This document shows, in pieces, positions 51,450 to 63,933 of a DNA stretch of 64,000 nt. The notes under the pieces are model-generated. The model was not told the origin of the DNA. It ran no database searches and saw only the letters and a program-made list of their open reading frames with translations. Each line of letters opens with the position of its first letter. The stretch's first letter is position 1. This stretch comes from Phocoena phocoena (taxonomy: Eukaryota > Chordata > Mammalia > Artiodactyla > Phocoenidae). Location of the stretch: assembly GCF_963924675.1 (NCBI RefSeq), contig NC_089238.1, positions 39,946,879 to 40,010,878 on the forward strand, written 5' to 3'. Both the position numbers and the translations under genes were made by a program.

Positions 51450-51583
51450 GATAACACCAAGTGCTATAGCCAGGATGCAGAGCAACTGGAACTCTTATAT
51501 ACTGATGGTAAAATGCAAAATAGTGCAGACACTCTGGAAAACCATTCAGCAGCTTCTTATACATTTAAACATACACTTACCAG

Positions 51584-51792
51584 GGACCTCCCTGGTGGTC
51601 CAGTGGTTAAGACTCTGCGCTCCCAATGCAGGGGGCCAGGTTCTATCCCTAGTCAGGGAACTAGATACCGCATGGCTCAACGAAAAGATCCCACGTGTTG
51701 CTGCAATGAACATCCCGCACGCAGCAACGAAGATCCCACATGCCGCAACTAAGACCCGGTGCAGCCAAATAAATATTCAAAAAAATAAACAA
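51584..51792 (+). repeat. CHR-type SINE, intermediate length
   Basis: Target acatacacttacca / acagacacttaaca. Two extra 'gatcccac' units in the body. Confidence 0.93.
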
Positions 51793-52708
51793 ACAGACAC
51801 TTAACATATGATCCAGCAATTTCAGTCCTAGGTTTAACCCCAGTGAAATAAAAACCTATGTTCACACAAAAACTGTATATGAATGTTTATAGCAGCTCCA
51901 TTCATAATCACTAAAAATTGGAAACAACCCCAAATGTCCTTCAACAGTAAATGATTATAAAGAAACTGTAGTACATACCTACAGTACTCAGCAATAAAAA
52001 GGAATGAACTACCGATAAAACACAACATGAATGAATCTCAAATGCATCACCTTAAGTGAAAGACAAAACCAAAAGGTTGCATACTCTATGATGCTCTGCA
52101 AAAGACACAACTGTAGTGATGGGGAACAGATGAGTGGTTGTCAAGGGGTGGGTGTGACCACAAAGGAGAAGAATGAGAAGTTTTGTGGGTTGATGAAACT
52201 GTTCTGTATCCTGATTGAGGTAGTGGTTATGTGAATGTATATCTGTGTTAAAACTCATAGACCTGAATGCCAAAAAAAGTCAATTTTATTGTATTTCAAT
52301 TTAAAAAATAGAACATGTGGAGACCACCAACATCCTTAGCATGTCCCCAACCTCTAGAGCTCAAATTTCTGCCAGTTTTCTTATGCTCTCGGAAAGAAAA
52401 TGGTGTGAACTCCCTTATTAAATTTTTTTTCTTGTTGGTTTAACTCAAAACCACAATGTGACGAATTTCAAATTAGCTTTTAAATGCTGTTTTTCCAGAA
52501 TTCAAAATATAGAATAAAAGCCCTTCAATTTTGCCACTCAGTCATGAAACAAAACAAAAATAATCTAAAGAAAGAAACAGATCAATTTCCAAAACGGGAA
52601 CCAAAACAACAGCAAGACTGAGTCTACTGGATGGGGCCGACCAGCTAGAGTCTAAAACATAATGAATCATAATGTTCAGACATTAGCTGTGCATTTAAGA
52701 CTTGTGCA

Positions 52709-52859
52709 CTCCACAACAAGAGAAGCCACAGCCATGAGAAGCTGGCGCACCGCAACGAAGAGTAGCCCCCGCTCACCGCAACTAGAGAAAGCCAGTGTGC
52801 AGCAACGAAGACCCAACTCAGCCAAAAACAAATAAATAAATGAAATAAATTTAAAAAAA
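52709..52859 (+). repeat. 5'-truncated CHR-2 SINE with target duplication
   Basis: Lacks the tRNA-related head and starts at 'ctccacaacaagagaagcca'. Flanked by aagacttgtgca (52697-52708) and aagacgtgca (52861-52870), so it inserted truncated. Confidence 0.85.
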
Positions 52860-52871
52860 AAAGACGTGCAG

Positions 52872-55800
52872 TTTTCTGAATATATACTATACTTCCATAA
52901 AAAGTCCTTAAAAGCAATAACATAAATCTACAGTTATAACTGCAAAAAAAAAAAAAACCCCACCACTCTGTGCCATGCCCCAAAGCAAGTTATAGAACAG
53001 CATGTACAATATCCCATGTTTACAAATATGCACACACAGCAACAAAGTCTAAAACAGCAGATACCTGTTAACAGAAGTCCTCCTTAGCTGATGAGAATAC
53101 TGGTGATTTTTACTTCTTTCTTCATTTTTCTATGATAGTCTTTTTTTTTTTAACCACAGAGACAAATACTTTTATAATCAGAAAAATTTTTTTCTCATTT
53201 TGGAAAATAGCATTCAAGTTAAAAATGTGATATTTATACTACAGATCAATTTATATATGACTTAGGCTGTGGGCTCCTTGACATAAAGGAGCTTTGTAAG
53301 CCTCATACAGTACCAGATTCCCAAAAGACATTTTACCAGATGTGTGTCTGGAGAAGGAAGAATAAAATATGCAAGGCTTCTCACGAGAAGTGGTAACTTC
53401 TCTGGCATCTCTGAATAAAAAGAGGGGAAGAAATCAGGCAAGTGGCAAAGGTAGGTCTGGATGGAGGGAGGCCTGTCAGTGATGGCAAAGAGGCAGAATA
53501 GATCCTGACACGGAAGGAAGGCAGGGAAGTAGACCGAGAGGGAGACCAGGAAATCTGGAAGAGGTGTGAAGCAAAAGACCAGTGTGCTCACTAAAAATCA
53601 GAGAGCTAACTATTCCATCCCTCTCCCCTTCCCACCCCTAAGAGAAATGACCCCAAGGCTGTTCCTTGCACAGGGGTGCCATGCTCAGGACCCCAAGTGC
53701 CTGAGGGGGGCGGGTCCCTTACCCAAGGGCAGCCAACCCACAGGATGGCGAGGCACCTCTAATTTGGCCTGGCTAGGAAAGCTCCACCCAAATAGAGACA
53801 GTGGTAATCAGGCCAATCAGACACTCTCTGGAATTCAACCACAGTCAGCAAGTTAGCGTCAGAGAGAGCAGACAGACCTGGGATGAACATTTTAAATAAT
53901 CTATCAGAATATACTTATAAGATGTACATCAGAAAACGCAACGCCTGCAACTTCGTCTAAGCGTTCTTTTACGACTCCTCTGACCTTTTAGGAGTTGCTT
54001 TTTGGTTTATACTGTCATTTACATAAAATGCCTAAGTGCACACACTGCAGAGCCTGAAAATGCTGTCCTGCACTTTTGTGCTGCTACTTAACAGTGAAAT
54101 GTGGTTTGTTCCATAGGGCCTCTTACTATGGCAATTCCTTACAACAGGAGATTGTGTTTCCCACTGCTAACAAGTTAGGCAGCAATGTTTTTAACATACT
54201 CCCCTTTGCAGTCTTTTCCTCAGCCAGTTTTTTCTTCTTGGAAGTAACCAAGCAGAAGGTTCACATTTTATTAAGAAAACTGCCTTCCTCTGCGTAGTTT
54301 TCAACCTCCACTCAGGTCCTTGTCCAGACTTGCTGATGGGATTCTTTCAGGTTAACAGCACCCAGGCCTTGGCTACCTGAGACAGGCACCCTGCCACGTG
54401 CTGCCCTCCACAGCGGGGCATGATCCCTGTGCCCCTCCAGCCAGTTCTCATCCCCAAGTTCTCAGATCAAGGCAGTCAGTGCTCACAAGCCCCTGCCAGA
54501 TAAGCCCAACGGACAGATTCCCGTCCCTAAGCAGGCCCAGCTGGCAGCGGATGAGGCACTTGGCTGGCCTCGGGCTAGAACGGGGCCAGCACAGAGCCGA
54601 GCAGAGCCCAGTCCTCTTTCAGATGTGATGAGGTCACAGGCTGGGCTATGAAGAGAGGACATGGGCGCTCTGTGGCCCAGGAGCCACGGGCTGCCCTTAA
54701 CCCAGCAGCTATAAAGAAAAACTGAGTCCTGCTGAGTGAGCACTGACTCGAGTCCAAGATTCATGAGGCCCAGCTGCTTGGCCCTCCCAGGGTTCTCTCC
54801 AAGGCCTGGTGTACCTGGGTCCTGCAGTCAACCCAAAGGAACCCACGTGTCTCTCTGTTCCTGGCAACTCAGAGCTGACCGACACTGCAGGGATGGGCTC
54901 AGCCTTGGGAGCAGCCCACCCAGTCAGAGGCACCTCAGTGCTCACACCCAGACAGGAGCTCCTGGGGAGGAAAGTGTGTCAGGATATCTGCCCCGGCCTC
55001 GACTACCCAAGCACACATCATCAGTTGTTTGACGGATGTTCTTTCGGAGCGGGACCGAAAGTTTAATTTCAACAACGTGGGAGCTCTTGTTTAAATGAGT
55101 CAGAAAGTTAACTTTTTATCTGTGTTCATCCATTCAGTCATTCAGTACTGACTTCATCTTCATGCACACACCTCACAGAGGACCACACAAAAGGCCAGAA
55201 GGCCCTGCACATGCTTACCAATCTAAAAAAAATCTGTTTTAAATACCGTATCTGGCAAACAAAATTTAAATTCACATTTTTGTTTTATTTGGTCTTATTT
55301 TAAAAATGCACTCCCCTATCTAGCTTAATATCATGGCTAAGCCACGCCTCTAAAATAAGTTTCCCAATTAAATAATCAAGACATAAGCTGCTTCACATGG
55401 CACCCGTGTGCCAGTTAGAAACATTCCAGTCCGGGTGGCAACTAGGCTTGGCAAGAGGATAGCAAATTAAAAACAGCACCTGCTCTGGACTGATGAACTG
55501 GGACGCTGCCTAGTACCAGGGCACGTGCCTTGGCAAGCAGAGCATGCAGGCTGGATCTCAGCCTCCCTCACCCTCTCGGTTAGACCCCGCGGTGCAGTGC
55601 ACTGTCTGCCCAACTGTGCACAGTAGCCTTGGACAGTAGAGATGTAGAGCAGGATCTCAGGAACTTTCTTTGCTCCTCTGTGACAATAATAATAATAATA
55701 AAACTGCTAAACTAATCTTGCTATAAATCCTGTACTTGGCCGGTCTTGGTGATCTGATTGTCAAATATTAAGAAGTTTACAAACAGGTAGGATTTTAAAA

Positions 55801-55880
55801 TATTGTTTTACTTTGTTTTCATTTATATTGATCTGGTCTGAGACTCAATGATAGATTTCACAGTCCATTAAAAAGAAACA
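52872..55880. other. Intron 1 stretch, largely unassigned
   Basis: About 3 kb without a CHR SINE. Holds an (AAT)n tract at 55685-55702. GC-richer 53580-55060 has open frames (for example 54736-55066) but none that I recognise and no splice-bounded coding signature. Confidence 0.45.
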
Positions 55881-55882
55881 AA

Positions 55883-56017
55883 GGGACTTCCCTGGTGGTC
55901 CAGTGGTTAAGACTCCGAGCTCCCAATGCAGGGGGTCCGGGTTCAATCCCTGGTCGGGGAACTAAGATCCCACACGCTGCACGGCACAGTCAAAAAGAAA
56001 AAAAAACAAAAACAAAA
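55883..56017 (+). repeat. CHR-1-like tRNA SINE
   Basis: 'gggacttccctggtggtcca', B-box-like 'gggttcaatccctggt', A-rich tail. Confidence 0.9.
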
Positions 56018-56590
56018 CTGCAGGTCTCCTACAGAACTCCATGGAGCTAAACACAGAGGAGACCCTTTACAAACTACTGGGCTCCCCCAGGCTTCCCTCA
56101 ACCTGGCAATTCATCATTCTCTGTGGACTTCACTCATCTAACTAGCTTCGCAACCCCAAGGCCTCCAAGTCCCAGACCAACAGATGAAGCTTTCCCGAAG
56201 CATCTAGTGAGGCAGGTGCAGTATCTCCCCAACTGCCTCACCAAAACCACCTCTGAGCACAACGCCAGTAACATCCTCATCACCACCTCGGCCACCATGG
56301 CGCATCTCGGGACCATGCAAACAGCCATGTGAATGAGTTCACCTGTGACAAGTGGGGGGTCTGTCTCCCTAGCTTCAGCTCCAAAACCATACTTGAAAGG
56401 AATACAGATCGATTTGCTGGCAAATTACCCTGATGTCAATTTATTATCAGAGAAATTAAGGAACTTAAAAGGCAAATTCTATCTACCAATATCAGGCTTT
56501 TGTTACAATCCAAACTTTGAGGGCTCCCAAGTCCGCTGCCTGCCCCAGTACATTCACTTGGGCCATTTGGCTGGGCTGGGTAAACACCTG
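56018..56590 (+). other. Unassigned non-repeat segment with two abutting open frames
   Basis: Frames 56123-56332 and 56333-56632 abut; the second begins with ATG one base after the TGA of the first. The segment sits between two SINEs and matches no repeat that I recognise. A broken retrocopy is possible, but no parent protein was recognised. Confidence 0.25.
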
Positions 56591-56597
56591 AACTTTT

Positions 56598-56775
56598 TTA
56601 TTTTTTTAATGTTTATTTATTTATTTATTTAGGCTGCACCAGGTCTTAGTTTTGGCACGCGGGCTTCTTAGTTGCAGCATGCCTGCGGGATCTAGTTCCC
56701 CGACCAGGGATTGAACCTGGGCCCCCTGCTTTGGAAGCACGGAGTCTTACCCACTGGACCACCAGGGAGGTCCCA
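56598..56775 (-). repeat. CHR-type SINE
   Basis: 'ggctgcaccaggtcttag' to 'ccaccagggaggtccc'; target aacacctgaactt / aacacctgcactt. Confidence 0.93.
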
Positions 56776-56802
56776 ACACCTGCACTTTAAACAGAGTATC
56801 AC

Positions 56803-56932
56803 AGGGGAATCCCCTGGCGATCCCAGTGGTTAGGACTCCCCGCTTTTACTGCCGAGGGCCTGGGGTTCAATCCCTGGTCGGGGAACCAAGATCCCCCAAG
56901 CCGTGTAGCGCGGCCAAAATAAATAAATAAAT
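56803..56932 (+). repeat. CHR-1-like tRNA SINE
   Basis: Perfect duplications agagtatcacag at 56791-56802 and 56933-56944. Confidence 0.96.
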
Positions 56933-57449
56933 AGAGTATCACAGGCAAAGACTTGATTTATCATATACAGACTTTCCTAAAACTACTATCCTAGAAAATG
57001 TCTGAGGATGTTAACTATTCATCTGTCTTCTCCATAATCATATAAAGGGTAAGAAAGATTATCAGAATTCACAGAGCTATCCCACATCTGGCTTCACAGA
57101 AAGGAATCAAACTGTCACCCTAGAGCAGGAGCCAGTCACAGGGGAAAGAACGCCAGCCTGAGGCCCAGGTTCCAAGACGACCAACAAACTGGACAGCCAT
57201 AGGTAAGTCACAACTTCTCTAGGGTCAGATTCCTCACGTGTAAAAGTGCCATAAATGTTAGCTTCAGCATTTTTTTGATGGAGAAATAAACAATGAAAAA
57301 TAAAAACAAGGAATATAATAAACGTAACTGCCACCTCTTTACTCCCACTTGCCACGGTCCTTCCTGTCCCCAATCCTCACCTGGACTACTCAGAGTCTCT
57401 TAGCAGGCTTTGGATCATCTCATCCTTCTCAAAGCCAGTCCTCACACCC

Positions 57450-57725
57450 TCTAACCCAGCGACAGCCAACAAAAACACGTGAGCCATGTAAGTAATTTAA
57501 AATTTTCTAAGAGCCATATTTTAAAAAGTAAAAAGAAGTAGGTAGAGTTCACTTTAATAGTAAATTTTATTTATCCTGATATAGCCAAAATACCACCATT
57601 TCAACATGTAATTTTACATTCTGCTTTTTTCCTATTACCTCTTTGACCTCCAGCATGTTTTTTACAGCTATGCACACCTGAAAATTCATACTAGCCACAC
57701 TGCTCAGCAGCCACAGCTCTGACTG
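57450..57725 (+). repeat. Probable DNA-transposon remnant (family uncertain)
   Basis: 'gtgagccatgtaagtaattt', 'ttaaaaagtaaaaagaagta', 'catttcaacatgtaatttta' and 'actagccacactgctcagca' follow a known mammalian interspersed repeat pattern that I cannot name with certainty. Confidence 0.4.
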
Positions 57726-57859
57726 TTCCTCATCTCCTTCAGAAGATCCAAATTCATTAGCCTAACAAGTCAGGCCCAAACCGGGTCCCCCTCATCCCTC
57801 CCCTTCCATACCTCTGCCTGGTGAACCATACCTGGTACTTCCTTCCCACCCGTTTCCTG

Positions 57860-58115
57860 GGCTTGCCCTCAACTCCCAGGACCTGGTATACTCCTTCTCC
57901 ACAGGACACACCACACCTCCTAGCCAAGCCCACAGTCCCCACCCCTATTACAGCACTTGGCTCCGGTGATCAGGAAGGTTGTGTACTTTCTTTGCCTCAT
58001 ACCAAACCCTCCTCCAAATGGACTGTGAACCCCTTGGAGGCAGGGATTTTTGTCCTATTTATGTATGTCCAACAGTATCTGGCCCAGCCTCGACGTTCAC
58101 ACACATATGAAGTAG
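57860..58115 (+). repeat. L2 3'-end fragment
   Basis: 'gactgtgaaccccttggagg', 'cagggatttttgtcctattt', 'ccaacagtatctggcccagc' match the L2 terminus. Confidence 0.7.
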
Positions 58116-58129
58116 AGATTTTTTTTTTT

Positions 58130-60860
58130 AAAGGGGGAAAATATGTTAGAATTTTTACCAACATCTAGCTACTGACCTTGATCTAACTCTAAAGTTATTT
58201 AGCCAACTCTTAACCTGAAATTATACACATGTGTAGGGTTTGGACCAAAAATGGTTGAGAGAAAGTAGACAAGCTAAAGAAGCAACTACTGCTGGAAGAG
58301 CCATTGCTCCTTGGGGTTTGTTTTTTTTCCACTGGCACAAAAAACTTTTAGCCTTAAACTGTTTTTCATAGCTGTGCTGGAATAAACGGGAAACCACAAA
58401 AATGAAGGCTTCCCTTGCACCAGTCATCAAATTGTAGTGGCAAGAAAGAAACCATTCAAAACTATCCACGTTTGATGAAACTCTGAACATTTTAAGTGTT
58501 TATTAACCCATTTAATTCCCAAATTTAACCAATCATTTGAAATGTTCAGAGACAAAATTCTGGATTCCAGTATTTCCTACGGGCCTCTCCAATCTTCACT
58601 GGAGATGAAGGCCTCCCTTCTCAGGCCTCACAGAACGGCTGTTCTTTTATTTTCATCAGAGAGGTCCATAAAAACAAGCACAAGGACCCTCAGCCTCAAT
58701 CCAGTTGTGACTTCTTTACACATGTTAAGTGTCTGCTCTAAGGATTCTCAAAATACTGACGTGGCAGATCCTCAGTGACCCTCTCCCCCAACATGTTAAT
58801 CAGAAAGCAGACAACTTTAGTAATAATTACAGAACCCCTGGTTTTCATTTTATACGCTCCTAAGCAGAAAGCTTGGCAAAGCCTCTTATGGTTTCCCCTC
58901 CTTTTACAAAAATCTGTCTCCTAAGCAAAAGCTTCTGTTTCCTAGTAGCACTAGATACACTTAAAACTCACGGTTAAAAAAAGAAAAAAATAATTACAAT
59001 GGCATTTTATTTCCATACTTTCTCCCCAATATTTTCCACTTACAACAGAGTCCAGAAGCTTATTTGCTTATAAATATATAAATGTTATTGTTTCCTTGTA
59101 GATCCCATGTTTTCAAATAATCTGACCTTACAAACTATGTTAAATAATACATAAACTGTTATCTTTTTTCTTTCTCCTGTGAAACAGATATGTGTATTCA
59201 CCTGTTCATTCGGTGCCTCACTATGGGCCAGGCACTGTTTTAGACACTGAGGATACCTCAGGGAACTCAAAACACAAAGCCTCTGCTCTCGTGGAGTTGG
59301 TATTCTAGTTGGGCGGTAAATGCTGAGAAGAAAAGTAAAGCAGGGTGAGGGGGATAAAGAGCAGGGATGGGGGAGTGTCCTACTTTTGGCAGGTGGTCGG
59401 GGAAGGTCTCTTGAGCAGAAGAGAAGAACAGCAGTTCTGAAGAACAGAGCCAAGTGGGCATTTCTGGGAAGGGGTGGAGGGGATGGAAGAATAAACCTCA
59501 GATGCAAAGACTCTAAGGCAGGAGTATGTTACTCAAAAAGTTAATCAAAGCTTCTGGTCAAGTGAAATAATCAGTACCTTAAAACCCCAGTCAAAACAGA
59601 AACTGGCCTTACTCTGTTTAATGCAGTTTATATTAGACTTTCTGAAACACACTTGGTACCCAGCCCCTCATTCTGATTCTCAACCCCCACTTCCATATTA
59701 ATAAACTCTCCCAGGGGAGCCCCCCACTCTGAAAACCAGTGGCAGACCCCACCATTCTATGTGAGGACACAAGGCCACACACGGGAGGTGCTGAGAGGAG
59801 GGCTGGGCGCCACCCCTGCCTTTAAGTGAGAATTTTTCACACAAAAATCCCCCCCATCAAGAAGTTAAACTGCTTCAAAATAAGATAGTTTCCAAATGCT
59901 AAAAAGGCAAGATTTTCTCCCGAAGGAGGTGTCACTTTCTGACCTCCGTACCCTTCTACTCATCTGTCCCCTCTTCAGCCAGCTGCAGGCCTGTTCCCAG
60001 CTCTGGACCACTTTGAACTGAGCCTTTGAAAGTTTAAACTGGCTCTTCGCCACCAGACAAGATGCTGAGGCCATCCCCTCGTCCGGAGTTGCCCTGCTCT
60101 CTTACTCTCTGCCTTTCCTCCTCCTTCTAGACCCTCTGAAGTCTCACCCTGCTAATGAATCCAAATCCCAGTTCATCTCGCCCTGCCTTTTACCTCTCTT
60201 GCACACACAGGAATCATCTTATTTTCCAAACAAAAACCTCAGGACTCACTGTCAATATATGGTACTTGCTGGTCTAATTTCAATGCTTGGACTATTTCAT
60301 AATTTAAAAGTACAGTAATTTTTTAAAACTTAGGATGTACTTATATATGGTCTGAGACAGCACAGAAAATTGAGACTGGGTAAATTTAGGCTCTATGATC
60401 ACAGTTACAGGCCTCTGACTATTGCGCTATGCTCTAACAACTTTATTTTCCAAAGAAGTACGACATCACCCTACAAAAGGATTCGGAGCTACTTCCAGGA
60501 ATGAGGATAAAGAGGCAGTGAGTGATAGCTGTGGGTTGAAGGCCAGAATGCTGCTCTTTCCAGGTCATTTCAACAGCTCAGGGAGCTAAATGGACCATCA
60601 TGGAAAATAATCAGCTTTGGCAGCCATACAGACCTCAGCCCTTAATGGGGTGGATCACATATGTGCTGCATCTCAGGTAAATCCAGCACTACCTCTAGGA
60701 TGGAAATAAGCCTCTCTCCAGCATGCAGGTAAGCATGCATTCATTCTACCAGGAGGGAGAAGCATCATGGATTTGGCAGGGCATGTACACTGCCCTTGCC
60801 CCCTCTAAGCATCCTATTAAGTGCCATGACCTGGGAAAGGCTCTTAGTACTTTGTAATTA
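58130..60860. other. Intron 1 stretch, mostly unassigned
   Basis: No CHR SINE. 59190-59520 resembles an old LINE (L2-class) segment ('gggccaggcactgttttaga', 'gctctcgtggagttggtatt'). No exon-like frame. Confidence 0.45.
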
Positions 60861-60876
60861 AGAAAAAAGGTCATCA

Positions 60877-61086
60877 GGGACTTCCCTTGTGGTCGAGTGG
60901 TTAAGAATCTGCCTTCCAATGCAGGGGACACAGGTTCAATCCCTGGCTGGGGAACTAAGATCCCACATGCCACAAGGCAACGAAGCCCCGTGCGCCGCAG
61001 CTAGAGAGAAGCCCGTGCGCCGCAACAAAAGATCCTGCAGGCCGCAACTAAGATCCGACGCAGCCAAATAAATAAATATTTTTTAA
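60877..61086 (+). repeat. CHR-type SINE
   Basis: Its target aaaaggtcatca occurs at 60865-60876 and again at 61315-61326, beyond a second SINE that inserted in its tail. Confidence 0.94.
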
Positions 61087-61102
61087 AAAGAAAGAAAAGA
61101 TA

Positions 61103-61299
61103 GGGCTTCCCTGGTGGCGCAGTGGTTGAGAGTCCGCCTGCCGATGCAGGGGACACAGGTTCGTACCCCCGTCCGGGAAGATCCCGCATGCCACAGAGCG
61201 GCTGGGCCTGTGAGCCATGGCCGCTGAGCCTGCGCGTCCAGAGCCCGTGCTCCGCAACGGAGAGGCCACAACAGTGAGAGGCCCGCGTACCACAAAAAA
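61103..61299 (+). repeat. CHR-2 SINE, compact type
   Basis: Perfect 16-bp duplications aaagaaagaaaagata at 61087-61102 and 61300-61315. Inserted in the A-tail of the preceding SINE. Confidence 0.97.
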
Positions 61300-61329
61300 A
61301 AAGAAAGAAAAGATAAAAGGTCATCACAA

Positions 61330-61800
61330 TGATCATTTTGAGGTGTACAGAAATATCAAATCGCTATGCTGTATAACAAGAACTAACGTAGTGTTGTAGG
61401 TCAATTATACTTCAACATCAAACTCATAGAAAAAGAGATCAGAATTGGGGTTACCAGAGGTGGCACGTAGGGGAGAGGGGGATGGATGAGGGTGGTCACA
61501 AGGTACAAACTTCCAGGTACAAGATAAATAAGTACTAGGGATGTGATGCACAACATGCTGAGTATAATGAACACTGCTGCCGTTATATATGAAAGTTAAG
61601 CGAGTAAATCCTAAGAGTTCTTCTCATCACAAGGAAAAAAAGTTTTTTTCTATTTCTTGAATTTTGCATCTATCTGAGATGGTGGATGTTCACCGAACTT
61701 ACAGTGGTAATCATTTCATGATGTATGTAAATCAAATCATTATGCTGCACACCGTACACTTACACAGCGTCTATGTCACATATATCTCAATAAAACTGGA
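61330..61800 (+). repeat. L1 3' UTR fragment
   Basis: 'gtcaattatacttcaacatc', 'agagatcagaattggggtta', 'tgcacaccgtacacttacac', 'atctcaataaaactggaaga': sense L1 3' UTR. Confidence 0.75.
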
Positions 61801-61867
61801 AGAGAAAAAAGAATTTTTTTTAAAAAATAAAGAAAGAACAAAGGTTTCCAGGGCTATCAAGAAAGAA

Positions 61868-62045
61868 ATTTTTTTTTTTTTAAATTTTGGCTGCACCAGG
61901 TCTTACGGTATGCAGGATCTTTTAGCTGCTGCATGTGAACTCTTAGTTGCGGCATGTGGGATCTAGTTCCCTGACCAAGGATTGAACCCAGGTCCCCTGC
62001 ATTGGGGGCATGGAGTCTTAGCCACTGGACCACCAGGGAAGTCCC
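61868..62045 (-). repeat. CHR-type SINE
   Basis: 'ggctgcaccaggtcttacgg' to 'ccaccagggaagtccc'; flanking caagaaa words on both sides. Confidence 0.92.
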
Positions 62046-62209
62046 AAGAAAAAATTAATTTGGCCCTATGACCCAGGAGGAGTCCTGAAGGTCTTACTGA
62101 ACTCAGCATTTCCCAGTGGTAAGTTCTTGTGGGTAAGCACACTGTTAACTTGGGATAAAGTGAGACCTTCACGTATGTTGTAGGACCAAGTCCATATATT
62201 TTTTTTAAT

Positions 62210-62400
62210 GTTCAGAAATGTAATGATATTGCCCTTTGATCTAGTAATAGCACTCCCTGAAATTTAACAAAAAATAGTCACAGCTCAAAAGAAGAATGAA
62301 GGACATTTACTGAAGGATCCTTCCTAATAGCAAAATATTGGAAACCATGATCAGGGGATCTTATGCAGCCTTTGGAAGGGAAAAATTCCAAAGTGCTTTT
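62210..62400 (+). repeat. Old L1 fragment
   Basis: 'gccctttgatctagtaatag', 'cctaatagcaaaatattgga', 'atcttatgcagcctttggaa': degenerate L1M 3' region. Confidence 0.5.
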
Positions 62401-62449
62401 CATTCGACTAAGATTTTTTCCCTAATTTCCTTTAATGTTACAATGGTTT

Positions 62450-62705
62450 TTTAATTGAGATATAACTGGAATATAACATTACATTAGTTTCAGGTGTACA
62501 ACATAATGATTCAGTATTTCTATATATTAATATTTGTATCAATGATATACACATTATCACCACAATAAGTCTTATTTAACATGCGTCACCATATATAGTT
62601 TAAAAAAATTTTTTTCTTGTGATGAGAGCTTATCAGATCTATTCTCTTAGCAACTTTCAATTACAAATGCAATACAGTATTATTAACTATAGTAGCCAGC
62701 CCTAT
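62450..62705 (-). repeat. L1 3' UTR fragment
   Basis: 'attgagatataactggaata', 'ttagtttcaggtgtacaaca', 'tcaccacaataagtcttatt': reverse L1 3' UTR. Confidence 0.75.
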
Positions 62706-63149
62706 AGGGTAGATTCCTTTCAAATGGGAGAAATTTTTTCATTAGCATCAACAAATTTATTAAGCACCCACAATTGTGCAGAAGGTTTCTTTTTAAAAAA
62801 AAAAAAAAACAGGAAAATAGATTGAAAAAACTTTTAAGCTTCAAGTTTCTTCAAGATGTCTGTACTGTATTATCTAACTCATTCTCCCTAAAAGAGCCTC
62901 CAAATTACAAAGTAAGAAAGTAATAAAAGGTTAACTAAAGATTATGATTGGTATAATAGCTTTAAGGCTAACCTATACTAAGGTAGAGCTAGTAACAGCT
63001 GATGCTTTGGGAATTTTTGAAAAGAAGATATCTGCGTGTGGTATACAATTCAAATACAGTGAAAAATAAATCTCCTTTCCACCCTGACCCTTGGTCACCC
63101 AGTTTCCCAATTTGTACCATTCCAGAGATATTCGATAGTGGTAACAGGT

Positions 63150-63315
63150 TGGTGTGACTTCTATGTGAAAGACACTTTGCTAAGGACTTTGTATGGAAGG
63201 CTCACAGGTGCCAGTAACATTCTCATCAGCCCTGATTTACAAATAAGGAGACCTGCTTGTGTCCTGAAGTGAACAAGCAACTGGCCAAAAGTCTCATGGT
63301 GATAAGAGACATAAA
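63150..63315 (-). repeat. MIR fragment
   Basis: 'gacactttgctaaggacttt', 'gatttacaaataaggagacc', 'caagcaactggccaaaagtc' resemble reverse MIR. Confidence 0.55.
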
Positions 63316-63561
63316 GTCCATACTCTCAGAGCCCCTCCCCATCCCAGCGCCCAACACACACACACACACCTAAACTCCATGTTCTATCTTCATGTTGTGT
63401 TGTTCCCTCTGCCCTCAAAACCAACCCTTCATCATCCCTCTGCCTGGCTAACCTGACTTTCCATATCAATTTTACAATCAGCTTCTCTATCTAAAAAAAT
63501 CTTGCTGGGATTTTGGGATAATGTTAAACCTACAGATCAATCTGTGGAGAAGCGATACATA

Positions 63562-63933
63562 TTTTTTTTAATTTATTTTTTTAAAGCTTTTATATATTTT
63601 TTTAATTTATTTTTGGCTGCATTGGGTCTTCGTTGCTGCATGCGGGCTTTCTCTAGTTGCGGTGAATGGGGGCTACTCTTCGTTGCGGTGTGCGGGCTTC
63701 TCACTGTGGTGGCTTCTCTTGTTGCGGAGCACAGGCTCTAGGCGCGTGGGCTCAGTAGTTGCAGCACGCAGGCTCAGTAGTTGTGGCTCACAGGCTCTAG
63801 AGCACAGGCTCAGTAGTTGTGGCGCATGGGCTTAGTTGCTCCGCGGCATGTGGGATTTTTCCCGACCAGGGTCAAACACATGTCCCCTGCATTGGTAGGT
63901 GGATTCTCAACCACTGCGCCACCAGGGAAGCCC
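63562..63933 (-). repeat. CHR-2 SINE, long type
   Basis: About 370 bp with several 'cagtagttgtggc' units, ending 'ccaccagggaagccc'. Flanks agaagcgatacatattt / agaagtgatatttt. Confidence 0.94.

Larger units (their letters stand above)
43870..52310 (+). mobile_element. Old, nearly full-length L1 with nested insertions
   Basis: Sense-strand L1: a 5' UTR-like part (about 43870-44850), ORF1 remnant (44870-46260, with MERQKVSAKKLRYKEEPNGN among its readable pieces), inter-ORF spacer, and ORF2 remnant (about 46790-51110) including endonuclease and reverse-transcriptase regions. The 3' UTR ends near 52310. Nine SINEs and two other L1 pieces interrupt it. After subtracting these, roughly 5.9 kb remains. 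Many stops and frameshifts are present, and a segment between about 49240 and 49290 is deleted. The catalytic FADD box of the reverse transcriptase has become FTGG (about 49770). It is dead. Confidence 0.88.

Noticed and set aside
61103..61180. tRNA gene-like A and B boxes
   Set aside because: They are heads of tRNA-derived SINEs; no cloverleaf-forming full tRNA gene was seen.
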